Origin: Lachnospiraceae bacterium
GTDB taxonomy: Bacteria > Bacillota > Clostridia > Lachnospirales > Lachnospiraceae
Direction of reading: 5' to 3'
NCBI GenBank assembly: GCA_017615545.1
Contig: JAFZZY010000009.1
Span: 1-47,269, forward strand
Length of the DNA: 47,269 bases
Under the pieces are notes generated by a model, which saw only the letters and a list, made by a program, of their open reading frames with translations, did no database searches and was not told the DNA's origin. Shown one piece after another: positions 9,125 through 17,854 of this stretch. Each line of letters starts with the position of its first letter. Position 1 is the stretch's first letter. The translations under genes were made by a program, and so were the position numbers.

Positions 9125-9835
9125 TTCCGCGAGTCCGAGGTATTCCCGGAGGCCTTCGGTGTTTTTCAGTTCGGGTTTCGTGTACGAGTATTTCTCGGCG
9201 GGGTACTTTTTGCAGAGGGCGTCGAGGAAGTCGTCCCAGCGGAGAGCAAACCACTCCGCAGGAAGGGTTCGGCTGAAGCCCGAGCCGTCCCAGTGAGTGC
9301 CGGCGTGCCAGCCGACCTGGATCTCGAGTTCGATCGTCTGATCTTTCATCTTTTTGAAAATGTATTTCTCCAGGCGTACCGGGGTGTTGCCGTTTGACGG
9401 CAGGAGCCGCGAGGGTGCGTCTTCTTTTGACATATCATAGACGGCAAAACTTGAAACGGCGGGATTTCCATAGTACGTTCCCGAATGCAGGCGCGCGTAG
9501 GCCAGCGAGGCTTTTTTCACTGCCTCGTCGTAGGTCGCAAGCCACGTTTCCAAAGAGGTTCCCATGACTGCATACCGGAATTCATCGAGTTTTTCGATAA
9601 ATGCATCCAGGGACATCTTCTTCCACGTGCCTCGGTCCGGCTTATCATTCTCCGAACCTTGCCGCTCAAAGGAAAAGCCTTCTTCATCGAGGCCCAGTCC
9701 GTAAAACTCACCGTCCGATGCATTCTTCATGCCGGCCAGGAAGGTCATCCCTTCCGCGTCGGGCGCGACCGCCGGCGCATCGTAGATCCAGTCACCGACG
9801 CAAAGCTTTCCATCAATCACTTCTCGTTTCGCCAT
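9122..9835 (-). CDS. Hypothetical cytoplasmic protein (237 aa)
   Basis: This 237-residue soluble protein is rich in Trp, Tyr and charged residues, with no signal, membrane segment or motif I can assign. Phrases such as VGWHAGTHWDGSGFSRTLP and WDDFLDALCKKYPAEKY suggest a folded domain rather than a spurious frame. ATG 9835 has AGGGA upstream. It is the last gene of the leftward operon starting at 14584, 35 bases after the DUF5662 gene. Confidence 0.75.
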   Translation of the reverse strand: MAKREVIDGKLCVGDWIYDAPAVAPDAEGMTFLAGMKNASDGEFYGLGLDEEGFSFERQGSENDKPDRGTWKKMSLDAFIEKLDEFRYAVMGTSLETWLATYDEAVKKASLAYARLHSGTYYGNPAVSSFAVYDMSKEDAPSRLLPSNGNTPVRLEKYIFKKMKDQTIELEIQVGWHAGTHWDGSGFSRTLPAEWFALRWDDFLDALCKKYPAEKYSYTKPELKNTEGLREYLGLAE

Positions 9836-9870
9836 AGTATTCCCTCATGATCCGTAACTGCGGTCGTCTT

Positions 9871-10413
9871 TCAGATCCGCAGCGAACGTATATAGGCAAA
9901 TGTCTTCTCTTCGCCTGCGTCTGCCAGCATGCGAAGCAGTTTCTCCAGGATCTCGCCCGACTTCGGGTGCAGATGTCCTACGTAATGCTCTTTATTCTTC
10001 AGATAGTATTCCAGCGGCATGCGGTCATTGTAATGGCCACGGTTGTAGATCTTGCTAGCCGCCACGCGGTCACAAAACATCTCGATCACATAGCGCATGG
10101 GCATGGGCACCGGCTCGTACTGCTTCGTCACGATGTTATGGTCCGACCAGTACTCAAAGTGGTGCTTGTTGCGCCCCTTGTGGTGCATCCAAGCGCGGGA
10201 GTACCCCTTATCCTGACGTTCTCCCTCGTTCGGGCTGTGGTCGCCGGCGAAATACTTCACGCCCGGCAGGAACTCCTCCGGCAGGTATTTCGACAGATCG
10301 TGCGCCAACCCCTGCAGCGGGATACCCGCCTTAAAGCAGTGGATCATCACCTGGTGGCGATGCTTCGTGATCGTTGTAAAATGTCCGTACAAACGGCGTA
10401 ATGAGTCCTTCAT
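9871..10413 (-). CDS. DUF5662 family protein
   Basis: The 180-residue product carries the DUF5662 signature: AHDLSKYLPEEF near residue 37 and MHHKGRNKHHFEYW in the middle. The many conserved His and Asp residues resemble a metal-binding helical domain. Members are sometimes annotated as catalase, which the sequence does not support. ATG 10419 overlaps the GNAT stop as ATGA but is only three bases from the AGGAG; ATG 10413, nine bases away, fits better. Translational coupling with the acetyltransferase is likely either way. Confidence 0.85.
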   Translation of the reverse strand: MKDSLRRLYGHFTTITKHRHQVMIHCFKAGIPLQGLAHDLSKYLPEEFLPGVKYFAGDHSPNEGERQDKGYSRAWMHHKGRNKHHFEYWSDHNIVTKQYEPVPMPMRYVIEMFCDRVAASKIYNRGHYNDRMPLEYYLKNKEHYVGHLHPKSGEILEKLLRMLADAGEEKTFAYIRSLRI

Positions 10414-10415
10414 GA

Positions 10416-11249
10416 TCATTCTCTCCTGAAATATTTTCCCGCAAAGGTTTTCAGTTTGTCAAACAACGCAGCAGAATCCTTCGGCTCGGGCTGCATCGGC
10501 TTCTCGCACAACGTCTTCCGGAAATGCAGCACGTCTCCGTCCCGCGTCGTCTGCACGAAGCCGAGCGTCATCGCGACGCTTTGCGACGCCAGGTTCTCCC
10601 AGTCGATCAATGCGTAGACCTCCTCGGCCTGCTGCCACTCCTTGACGAAATCCAGCGCCATCCGGCAGGCCTGCGTGGCATAACCGTACCTGCGATAGGT
10701 CGGGAAAATATAATAGCCCAGCGACATGTCTACCTCTTCCGTCGTGGAGAACCCGCACATTCCGATGAGTTTTCCTTCGGGTTTGTAGTAGACGCCCCAG
10801 AGCCCGTATTCGTAAAATGCATATTGATGCTCGATGTAGGAAGCCAACCGCGCGGTCAGTTCATCCCGCTCCGCCTCCGGCAGTTCCGCCCACGGCGTAT
10901 CCGGGATCTCCCCGAGGATGCCGTGAAGGTCCTTATGCTTTCGCATCCCCTGCTCCAGCCGGTACAGTTCCGCGATATCTTCCGCGGCAAATTCTCGCAG
11001 GGTCAGGCGCTCATTTTCCCCGATGATCCAGGGTTTATGACAAAAGCGGGCGTAGACACGTCCAGCAAAGTCCGCATCTACGCTCTCTTCCTCTTCAACC
11101 AGATAACAGCCGCTCGGAAGCGGCGGGGGAACGCAGCCGTCCATCACTCCGATCACGCATTCACCGCGTGCCATGTGGACGACCATGCCTTCCTCAGCGG
11201 ACAGGACCAGCACCCGGCCTCCGTCCTCCATGATAAATTCTCTGGCCAT
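10416..11249 (-). CDS. GNAT acetyltransferase with N-terminal extension
   Basis: This 277-residue protein has a GNAT domain from about residue 80 to 245, of the RimJ/RimL-like type. ERLTLREFAAEDIAELYRLE marks the first strand and helix, and YRRYGYATQACRMALDF is the acetyl-CoA binding motif A, in which the usual Q/RxxGxG/A is seen as RRYGYA. The first 75 residues form a separate small domain absent from plain GNAT enzymes. The substrate cannot be inferred. It starts three bases after the ppiB stop, in the seven-gene operon. Confidence 0.88.
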   Translation of the reverse strand: MAREFIMEDGGRVLVLSAEEGMVVHMARGECVIGVMDGCVPPPLPSGCYLVEEEESVDADFAGRVYARFCHKPWIIGENERLTLREFAAEDIAELYRLEQGMRKHKDLHGILGEIPDTPWAELPEAERDELTARLASYIEHQYAFYEYGLWGVYYKPEGKLIGMCGFSTTEEVDMSLGYYIFPTYRRYGYATQACRMALDFVKEWQQAEEVYALIDWENLASQSVAMTLGFVQTTRDGDVLHFRKTLCEKPMQPEPKDSAALFDKLKTFAGKYFRRE

Positions 11250-11252
11250 ATT

Positions 11253-11777
11253 TTAGTATTTTACAACCTCCGGATAGGTGATGCCAAAGGTGTCAACGGT
11301 AACCTTATCCATGATGACAGGCTCCAGCGGGCGGTCGTTGCGATCCGTGCGGACCGTTGCGATCTCGTCGACCACATCCATGCCCTCGATGACCTTACCG
11401 AATGCAGCGTACTCGCCGTCGAGATGCGGGGAGGTCTTATGCATGATGAAGAACTGGGAACCCGCGGAATTGGGCATCATGGAACGCGCCATGGACAGAA
11501 CGCCCGGGGTATGCTTCAGCGGATTGTCGAAACCGTTGTGGGAGAACTCGCCGGCGATCTTGTAGCCGGGGCCGCCCATGCCGGTGCCCTGCGGGTCACC
11601 GCCCTGGATCATAAAGCCGTTGATGACGCGGTGGAAGCACACGCCGTCATAGAAGCCCTTTTGGATCAGGCTGATGAAATTATTAACGGTATTCGGGGCA
11701 ATGTCCGGATAGAGCTCCGCTTTGATGACCTTACCGCTGTTCATTTGAAATGTTACGATCGGATTCTGTTTCTCCAT
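11253..11777 (-). CDS. ppiB: Peptidyl-prolyl cis-trans isomerase, cyclophilin type
   Basis: This 174-residue cytoplasmic cyclophilin speeds prolyl isomerisation in protein folding. The active-site block FHRVINGFMIQGGDPQGTG (about residues 48-66), with the catalytic Arg of FHRV, and the later SAGSQFFIMHK and LDGEYAAFGKVIEGMDVV segments are all present. There is no signal peptide, so it acts inside the cell. It starts four bases after the small membrane protein and is part of the 14584-9122 operon. Confidence 0.95.
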   Translation of the reverse strand: MEKQNPIVTFQMNSGKVIKAELYPDIAPNTVNNFISLIQKGFYDGVCFHRVINGFMIQGGDPQGTGMGGPGYKIAGEFSHNGFDNPLKHTPGVLSMARSMMPNSAGSQFFIMHKTSPHLDGEYAAFGKVIEGMDVVDEIATVRTDRNDRPLEPVIMDKVTVDTFGITYPEVVKY

Positions 11778-11781
11778 GTTC

Positions 11782-12045
11782 TCAGTTTTGGGGCAAATCC
11801 TGTTTGCCCTCCTCCTTCTTCAATGCTAATACAGCTTCTTTATCTCTGCGCTTTTCCTCGCGCTCCTGCTGTTTTTCTTCGCGCCTGGCCGCTGCGGCTT
11901 CCCGCCACGTAACACGGCGTCCGTCCTTCGGCCTGCGCCGATGTATCTCGATGTCCCCCCGGCCGGAGGCTACCACGAGACTTATGATCAGGACGACCAT
12001 AAAAATAGTCGCCATCGTATATCCGGTACTCCAACCAGCTAACAT
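11782..12045 (-). CDS. Small single-pass membrane protein
   Basis: The 87-residue product has one membrane segment (about residues 8-26, ATIFMVVLIISLVVASG) followed by a highly charged Arg/Glu/Lys tail that probably forms a cytoplasmic helix. It has no known domain. It lies 14 bases after the TPM gene and four before ppiB in the same operon, which supports it as real. Confidence 0.7.
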   Translation of the reverse strand: MLAGWSTGYTMATIFMVVLIISLVVASGRGDIEIHRRRPKDGRRVTWREAAAARREEKQQEREEKRRDKEAVLALKKEEGKQDLPQN

Positions 12046-12059
12046 AGTTTAGTTCCTTT

Positions 12060-13421
12060 CTAGAAATGTCCTCCGCTTCCATGGCCGCCGCCACCGCCGC
12101 CGCCACCATGGCTGTGACCTCCGCCACCGCCGCTGGAACTGGACATGCGCACGCGTGTCGTGGTACGAACACGGAATTGATCGCTCTGCTCCAAAATAGC
12201 AAATTGATTACGGTTGCTGTATACTTCGGGATCCGTTACGGTCTTGGGCTTATGCTTCGATGCGCAGATCGCCGTCGCGATGCCGGAGACTGCCGCTCCG
12301 ATCACTCCGAAGAGTCCGAATCTACCCCAAAGAATGGTGCGGTGACCATCCAGGTCATAGCGCTCATAATTGTCCGAGTACTGGAAAGCCTCATACGGAG
12401 CCTCATCGAAGTCCGCATGTTTCTCCGCATACTCCAGGAAGGTCGTCGCTGCAGTCGCAAACGCTGCCTGCGACCTATCCAGCGAGTACGAGTTTCGGTT
12501 GTTCATGCCTGTCGACAGGTTCGGTTTTACCGCATCAAAGATGTCGTCCAACTCCACCTGAAGATACCGATGGTATTTTTCGATGTTTGCCGACCATTCG
12601 TACGCCATGGCGTAGCGGTTGCTGACGCTGATCGCAAACATGATGACGTAGCGTTCCTCACCGTAGCCGTAGCCCTTCTCGCGACACACAGCGCCCAAAT
12701 GCTCGCACGCCGAATCCGCATAGTCTGAGAAATAATTCTCCGTCAGGAAGATGATATCGACTCCGAGCTCCTCGGATTTCTCTGCAAAAAGTTTCTCCAA
12801 ACGCTCAGCTTCCGACTGGCTCAGAAGGCCTTCACGGTCATCGATATGGCGTCCGTTGTAAGCATTGGCCGTAGGATACGAAGTATTCGTGTTGTTCGCG
12901 GGCTGTGCATCCTCTCCCAGGATCCAGTCTCTGTAAGCAACGGGATCGAACTCCGGCTGGATCATCTCCGCAGCTACGATCGCCGTCTCACAAGCGGCTT
13001 CCTTGTATCGCCCCTCGTTGAGGCTGCTGACCATGGTAGACAACAGAGTATTCAGTTCCTCATCCGACAGATCGGTATTATATCCACTGACCTTGGCGGT
13101 TTTCGACAGGCTGCTGATCTGCAGCAAAATGCACGGAGTCGTATCCTCAAGATAAACATTCAGGAAAGGAAAATCCGTCGAAATAGTATCTTTACTCGGA
13201 AGATCCTTTTCGGTCGTCAGGAATACAAACTGTATGCCGGTCTCGGCCCACAATGAATCATATAATTCTTCGACCTCTTCTTCCTCACCATACGAAAGGA
13301 AACCGCTATCGTCATAAACATCTGAGGTATCAAGATCGGCAAATACCTCCCCTGCGGGAATTTGCAGCGAAAACATCAGGATCAGCGCTGCACAGATCAC
13401 GGATAGTATTTTCTTCTTCAT
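12060..13421 (-). CDS. Secreted membrane-anchored protein with two TPM domains
   Basis: This 453-residue protein has a signal peptide (MKKKILSVICAALILMF, cleaved near residue 28) and two TPM-like domains, about residues 33-160 and 190-345. The second starts at HIDDREGLLSQSEAERLEKLF, the classic TPM opening. A membrane segment lies near 372-390, then a cytoplasmic tail ends in a run of Gly, Ser and His. TPM domains are linked to acid phosphatase activity and to photosystem repair in plants; the bacterial role is unclear. The His content of the tail is unusual and could bind metal. Its start overlaps the stop of the upstream zinc-ribbon gene (TGATG). Confidence 0.87.
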   Translation of the reverse strand: MKKKILSVICAALILMFSLQIPAGEVFADLDTSDVYDDSGFLSYGEEEEVEELYDSLWAETGIQFVFLTTEKDLPSKDTISTDFPFLNVYLEDTTPCILLQISSLSKTAKVSGYNTDLSDEELNTLLSTMVSSLNEGRYKEAACETAIVAAEMIQPEFDPVAYRDWILGEDAQPANNTNTSYPTANAYNGRHIDDREGLLSQSEAERLEKLFAEKSEELGVDIIFLTENYFSDYADSACEHLGAVCREKGYGYGEERYVIMFAISVSNRYAMAYEWSANIEKYHRYLQVELDDIFDAVKPNLSTGMNNRNSYSLDRSQAAFATAATTFLEYAEKHADFDEAPYEAFQYSDNYERYDLDGHRTILWGRFGLFGVIGAAVSGIATAICASKHKPKTVTDPEVYSNRNQFAILEQSDQFRVRTTTRVRMSSSSGGGGGHSHGGGGGGGGHGSGGHF

Positions 13422-14584
13422 CAGAACACACCTCCGAACGCAGTTAATAAGCCCCAGATCACGGCCATGATCGATCCGAACATGATGCCGGCCTTCGCTT
13501 TGCTGACGGGCAGCACGCCGACCGTTTTTCCGGTCTGTCCGTTCATCGCGAACCGGTAATGCTCCCCTTTATACTCATAGTTGATGATCCAGACAGGCAG
13601 AAGCACGTACTCCGTCTTCTTCAGGCTCATCCGGATATCCTTACCCTTTGTGATCACGTTTGCGTAGCCCTTAATGGTCCCGCGCGCATGCGTCTCACCA
13701 TACTGTGCCACACGTGTCTTTACACGGGGCGCCATCTCTTCGTCCGTGTAGCTGTTCTTCTCGGCATAGAAACCGGACAGATACGGCATCTCGAACTCTT
13801 TCATGGCAGAGTAATTAAACGGTTCCAGGCAGTCCATCATGTGGTCGTCCATCTCTTTGGACGCATCTGCCGGCACCATGTCGTATTCTGCATGTATCTT
13901 ACGATGCACATCATAGTGATCGGTGTGCGTCAGTCGGTATTCACCGCGGATCTCGTGGGAAATGATCTGGCCGTCGGCCTGGTAGTTCACCAGCACGCCA
14001 TAGTCAAAAAGCCAGAACGGCACGTAGATGCCGACCGTCTTCTCGAGGTTCGTTTTCGAACGGAAGGTGCTCGGCGTCAGGATACCCTTATGCGTCCACG
14101 CGCGGAAAGCCTCGATCGCCCTATCCTTCTGGATCGTGAACGGGATCAGACGGGACGGACGCTTCTGTCCGGTCAGCTGCTCCGCGATCAATGTCGGGTT
14201 GCCGCAGTAACTGCAGAACGTCGCAGCGGTAACATCATCCGTCAGGATCTCACCGCCGCAGCTGGAGCACGTATACACACGCAGATTGATGCTCTCCTCT
14301 TCCGTATGAGGTCTGTCATCCGTATGCTCGATGTTGGTCGCCGCCGCAACAGAGTCCACAGCGCCCATGCCAACGTCGATATTGACCGTTTCAATATGCC
14401 CGGTCTCCATCTGTCCGGCTGCTGCCGCCGCGGCAGCCTCTGCCTTCGCTTCCTCTTCCAGATAGAGCTGCTGCATGGTCTCGACCGTCTCCGAACGGCC
14501 GCAGAACGGGCATTCCATCTTACCGGTCGACTCGTTGAAATTCATCGCTCCGGCACACCCGGGGCATTTGTAGGTAAGAATCAA
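13421..14584 (-). CDS. Zinc-ribbon membrane protein
   Basis: This 387-residue protein has two zinc ribbons. The first (residues 7-28, C7-x2-C10 and C25-x2-C28) looks like the TFIIB type; the second lies near 105-127 (CSSC and CSYC). An Ala/Glu-rich link lies between them. The remainder contains PFTIQKDRAIEAFRAW and YVPFWLFDYG, typical of bacterial zinc-ribbon proteins found beside TPM-domain genes, and ends with a hydrophobic segment near 365-385. It is the first gene of the seven-gene operon, behind the promoter at 14641-14669, and overlaps the TPM gene by one base. The two products probably work together at the membrane. Confidence 0.85.
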   Translation of the reverse strand: MILTYKCPGCAGAMNFNESTGKMECPFCGRSETVETMQQLYLEEEAKAEAAAAAAAGQMETGHIETVNIDVGMGAVDSVAAATNIEHTDDRPHTEEESINLRVYTCSSCGGEILTDDVTAATFCSYCGNPTLIAEQLTGQKRPSRLIPFTIQKDRAIEAFRAWTHKGILTPSTFRSKTNLEKTVGIYVPFWLFDYGVLVNYQADGQIISHEIRGEYRLTHTDHYDVHRKIHAEYDMVPADASKEMDDHMMDCLEPFNYSAMKEFEMPYLSGFYAEKNSYTDEEMAPRVKTRVAQYGETHARGTIKGYANVITKGKDIRMSLKKTEYVLLPVWIINYEYKGEHYRFAMNGQTGKTVGVLPVSKAKAGIMFGSIMAVIWGLLTAFGGVF

Positions 14585-14640
14585 TTCCCTTTCCTCCTAT
14601 ACCAGATATTTCTAAAACCAATGCCTTTAAGCCGATTTTG

Positions 14641-14669
14641 ATTGTACCATCGATCCGGCCCGAATTCAA
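14641..14669 (-). promoter_or_regulatory. Promoter of the 14584-9122 operon
   Basis: On the minus strand TTGAAT (14664-14669), 17 bases, TACAAT (14641-14646). The next six genes downstream follow with gaps of at most 35 bases or overlaps, so one transcript of about 5.5 kb is expected. Confidence 0.7.
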
Positions 14670-14724
14670 TGCAGCCGGCGTATTCTTAAAGGTTTTGTAA
14701 GAAGCCGTAAGGGCTTTGTAAATC

Positions 14725-15375
14725 TTACTCGGGAATGACGTCCTCACACGCCTGCTTATACTCGAGATAGGCAGGATCGCTCTCGTAACCATCTTTTCCG
14801 GACAGGCGGATCGTCATATGCGGCAGGCCGCAGCGCAGCTGCACCTTACCCTTTTCATCCTCTTCGCTGCGGGCGCAGAAAATGTACGTCGCGCCGACGC
14901 TCGGCAGGATGTCATCCGAAAAAACTACATAACGACGGTTGCTCTTATTCAGTCCGCCGACCTTCGTGACTTCGACCTTGCTGTCTTTCTCCAGCTCGCC
15001 GCGCAGGTTCTCGACCACGCGCACCGAATAGACCGTCTCCGGGAAGTCCTCGACGTTGGTACGGATGTATTTTTCGACCACGCCGACGAATACATTGTCC
15101 GAGAAATCGACCACTTGGGTAATGTTCTTGATGTCCGCATCCTCACCCATCGCCCGCTGGTAGGTGACGAAATCTTCAAACTCTTTGTAGTCCGCCATAT
15201 CCTCGTACTTCGTCTTCATACGCTCCGTTCCGATGATCTTCGCGATCGACGCGTCGGAATAACCGGCCAGATACACGACCAGATAGACCAAAATGCCAAA
15301 GACCACCACGAGGATGCCGGTCACGGGGATCAGCCAGCGCTCCTCTTCAAACAGACTTTTCTTCTGCTCTTCCAT
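14725..15375 (-). CDS. Single-pass membrane protein beside a two-component system
   Basis: The 216-residue product has a short charged N-terminus, one membrane segment (about 16-38), and an outer domain with alternating strands (VFVGVVEKYIRT, VYSVRVVENLRGE, YVVFSDDILPSVGATYIFCAR). This pattern is common in cell-surface proteins of Firmicutes but I cannot name a family. It lies 55 bases after the response regulator on the same strand and is probably the third gene of that operon, perhaps sensing or target related. An AAGGAG precedes the start by 11 bases. Confidence 0.78.
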   Translation of the reverse strand: MEEQKKSLFEEERWLIPVTGILVVVFGILVYLVVYLAGYSDASIAKIIGTERMKTKYEDMADYKEFEDFVTYQRAMGEDADIKNITQVVDFSDNVFVGVVEKYIRTNVEDFPETVYSVRVVENLRGELEKDSKVEVTKVGGLNKSNRRYVVFSDDILPSVGATYIFCARSEEDEKGKVQLRCGLPHMTIRLSGKDGYESDPAYLEYKQACEDVIPE

Positions 15376-15430
15376 GTTTGATGTAACTCCTTAAAACCAA
15401 GGCCTGCAGCGCAGACCCTTCTATCTTTTC

Positions 15431-16126
15431 CTACCGGTGAAAACGGTAGCCGACGCCCCAGATCGTCTCGATGTACTTCGGCTTCGCCGGATCGACTTCG
15501 ATCTTTTCGCGCAGTTTTTTTACATGAACGGTAACGGTCGCCGTGTCGCCGACAACCTCGAACCCCCAGATATTCCGGAACAGTTCGTCCTTCGTGAACA
15601 CCGTGTTCGGATGCTCCGCCAAAAACAGCAGGAGGTCATACTCCTTCTGGGTCAATGTGATCTCGTTTCCGCGTAGGATCACACGACGCGCCGCACGGTC
15701 GATCGAAAGATCCAGAATCTCGATGATGTCATCGGTCTTGCGATCTTTCGCCGCGTTCATCAGACGGTCGTAACGACTCATGTGCGCATTGACCCGGGCC
15801 ACCAGTTCGCTGGGTGAAAACGGCTTCGTCATGAAATCGTCCGCACCGAGGCCGAAGACGCGGATCTTATCCGAGTCCTCTTTCTTCGCGGAGACTACGA
15901 TGACCGGAACCTCTGAAACGCTGCGCAGGCGACGGCAGATCTCATAGCCGTCCACACCCGGCAACATCAGGTCCAGGATCACCAGGTCGTACTCCTCGTG
16001 CATGACCATGTCCAGACCCTTATCGCCTTCATTTGCCACCTCGACCTCATAGCCGCTGACCTGGAGATAATCGCGCTCCAGTTGGGCAATGCTGACCTCA
16101 TCTTCAACGATCAATATCTTCTTCAT
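15431..16126 (-). CDS. OmpR-family response regulator
   Basis: This is a 231-residue transcription factor. The receiver domain (1-118) has the acidic pair in VEDE and the phosphorylated D52 in VILDLMLPGVDG. The C-terminal winged helix (about 130-228) ends in IETIWGVGYRFHR, the standard OmpR/PhoB ending. It overlaps the end of the histidine kinase by 23 bases, so the two are translationally coupled and form a cognate pair. Target genes are not evident. Confidence 0.95.
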   Translation of the reverse strand: MKKILIVEDEVSIAQLERDYLQVSGYEVEVANEGDKGLDMVMHEEYDLVILDLMLPGVDGYEICRRLRSVSEVPVIVVSAKKEDSDKIRVFGLGADDFMTKPFSPSELVARVNAHMSRYDRLMNAAKDRKTDDIIEILDLSIDRAARRVILRGNEITLTQKEYDLLLFLAEHPNTVFTKDELFRNIWGFEVVGDTATVTVHVKKLREKIEVDPAKPKYIETIWGVGYRFHR

Positions 16127-17618
16127 CTTCCCTGTCCTCGTCTTCGTTATATATGTTTAGTTCGATCGTGATCTTCGTTCCCTCGCCGAGCGTGCTGGTC
16201 GCATAGACCGTGCCGCCGTGGTCTTCCACCACCTTCTGGACGATCGAAAGTCCGATCCCGCTGCCTGCCTGGTTTTGTGTCCGCGCCGCATCCGCCCGGT
16301 AGAACCGGTCGAAAATGTACGGCAGCGCATCCTCGCTGATGCCGGGGCCGTTATCCATCAGTTCCGCATACACCTTGCGCTCATCCCGCCAAAGGTGGAT
16401 CCCGACAACGCCGTTCGGCTTATCCATGTACTTAACACTGTTTCCGATAATGTTGTTCAAAACGCGATGCATCTGCTCGGGATCCGCCTTCACGAGAACA
16501 CTGTCCTCGACCTCGCAGGAAAACTCCAGTTTCATGCCCCGCGAAGTCAGGTCCAGTACGGTCTCATCCACACAGTCGCGGAAGAAATCGGCGATCGGAA
16601 GCGGTACGAAGTTGTACGGGATCCGGTTCGTGTCGATCCGGGAGTAGAATGTCAACTCGTCGATCAGACGCTGCATGTCGTTTGTCTTGTTGTAGATCGT
16701 GGTAAGGTAGCGCTCGCGACGTTCCGGTGTATCGGCGATGTTGTCGAGCAGACCTTCCACGTAACCTTTGATCGCCGTCAGCGGCGTCTTCAAGTCGTGG
16801 CTGATGTTGCTGATCAGCTCCTGATTCTCCGCATCGGCCTCCGCCTTTATCCGGTCCGTCTCCTTCAGACGCAGGCGCATCTGGTTGAAGTCGTCGCAAA
16901 GCGGCGCGAACTCCTTATCCTTGATCGTGAGTTCGTAATCCAGGTCGCCATCGCGCACCTTACGTGACGCCTTCTGGACCTCCTGGATCGGCTGGATCAT
17001 CGACCGGGCAATGATCGCCGTGATCAACGCTGTCACAAACAGTACCAGGATGACGCTGGCCACCAAAAGTTTCAAAAACTCCTTATACTCGGGGCTTTGC
17101 TGGTCGCCGTAGGTCACCACCGCGATGATGCCGTATTTCGCCTGACTCTGCTCGTCGGTATTTACGACTTTGAAGAACAGATTTTCATCCGCGAAGTATT
17201 GGACTTTCTCTTGCCGCGCGGCTGCTTTGATCGCCGCGAACAACGGATCCTTTTTTTTGCGATCCCCTCCATAGAAATACCAACTGTCGCTGATATTGAT
17301 CTTGACCAAAAAACAATTCATGTTCTTCATCAGGTAGACATTGTATTTTATCAGATCCGAGGAGTCCTCATCTTTCGAGCAGAGGAAACGTCCCGAATTC
17401 ACTTCGAATTCGAGCATAACGCTTTTGCACGCCATGTCACAAATGCCGGCAACGCTTTCGGCGCTCAGGTAACCCTGCCTGTCCATCTCGATATTGTAGA
17501 TCTCCTCGAGGCGATCCCTCTGGGAACTGAAAAAGATCATCCCGAACAGCGCGATCAGAAGGATCGGGAGAAACAATACGATCAAAAATCCTGCCAGCAG
17601 ACGATATCTATATCTCAT
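16104..17618 (-). CDS. Sensor histidine kinase
   Basis: This 504-residue membrane kinase has membrane segments at about 8-30 and 184-206 around an outer sensor domain. It then has HAMP (about 207-257), HisKA with the phospho-accepting H274 in NISHDLKTPL, and an ATPase domain with NIIGNSVKY, DNGPGIS and GSGIGLSIV. The sensor domain has no match I can name. ATG 17618 follows AGGGG. It heads the operon with the response regulator and is read from the promoter at 17729-17757 after a leader of about 100 bases. Confidence 0.95.
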   Translation of the reverse strand: MRYRYRLLAGFLIVLFLPILLIALFGMIFFSSQRDRLEEIYNIEMDRQGYLSAESVAGICDMACKSVMLEFEVNSGRFLCSKDEDSSDLIKYNVYLMKNMNCFLVKINISDSWYFYGGDRKKKDPLFAAIKAAARQEKVQYFADENLFFKVVNTDEQSQAKYGIIAVVTYGDQQSPEYKEFLKLLVASVILVLFVTALITAIIARSMIQPIQEVQKASRKVRDGDLDYELTIKDKEFAPLCDDFNQMRLRLKETDRIKAEADAENQELISNISHDLKTPLTAIKGYVEGLLDNIADTPERRERYLTTIYNKTNDMQRLIDELTFYSRIDTNRIPYNFVPLPIADFFRDCVDETVLDLTSRGMKLEFSCEVEDSVLVKADPEQMHRVLNNIIGNSVKYMDKPNGVVGIHLWRDERKVYAELMDNGPGISEDALPYIFDRFYRADAARTQNQAGSGIGLSIVQKVVEDHGGTVYATSTLGEGTKITIELNIYNEDEDREDEEDIDR

Positions 17619-17728
17619 TCATTTACCCCTATAAATTTCACATTCTCGGAAACATCTTATCCCCCTTCGGGGAACCCTCGAAAGATCTCCCGCGCCGTCC
17701 CTTCACAGCGCACACCTTTCCACATAAC

Positions 17729-17757
17729 AGTATATAAAAAACAGGCGGAAAATGCAA
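17729..17757 (-). promoter_or_regulatory. Promoter of the histidine kinase operon
   Basis: On the minus strand TTGCAT (17752-17757), 17 bases, TATACT (17729-17734). It has the same TTGCATTTTC string as the pgi and DUF624 promoters, here extended as TTGCATTTTCCGCC. Confidence 0.72.
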
Positions 17758-17786
17758 GCAAAAAACCTCTCCGAAGGATTTGTCTA

Positions 17787-17815
17787 TTGAAGCCTTCTCT
17801 CTCCTATGATAAAAT
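17787..17815 (+). promoter_or_regulatory. Promoter of the VWA gene
   Basis: TTGAAG (17787-17792), 17 bases, TAAAAT (17810-17815), about 40 bases before the VWA start. It is divergent from the kinase promoter. Confidence 0.6.
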
Positions 17816-17854
17816 AATACTATCTTATTCTTAGCACGTAGGAGGAATGTGTAT

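Noticed and set aside
9871..10413. Catalase
   Set aside because: Relatives are sometimes so named, but no heme catalase motif is present and the pattern is DUF5662.
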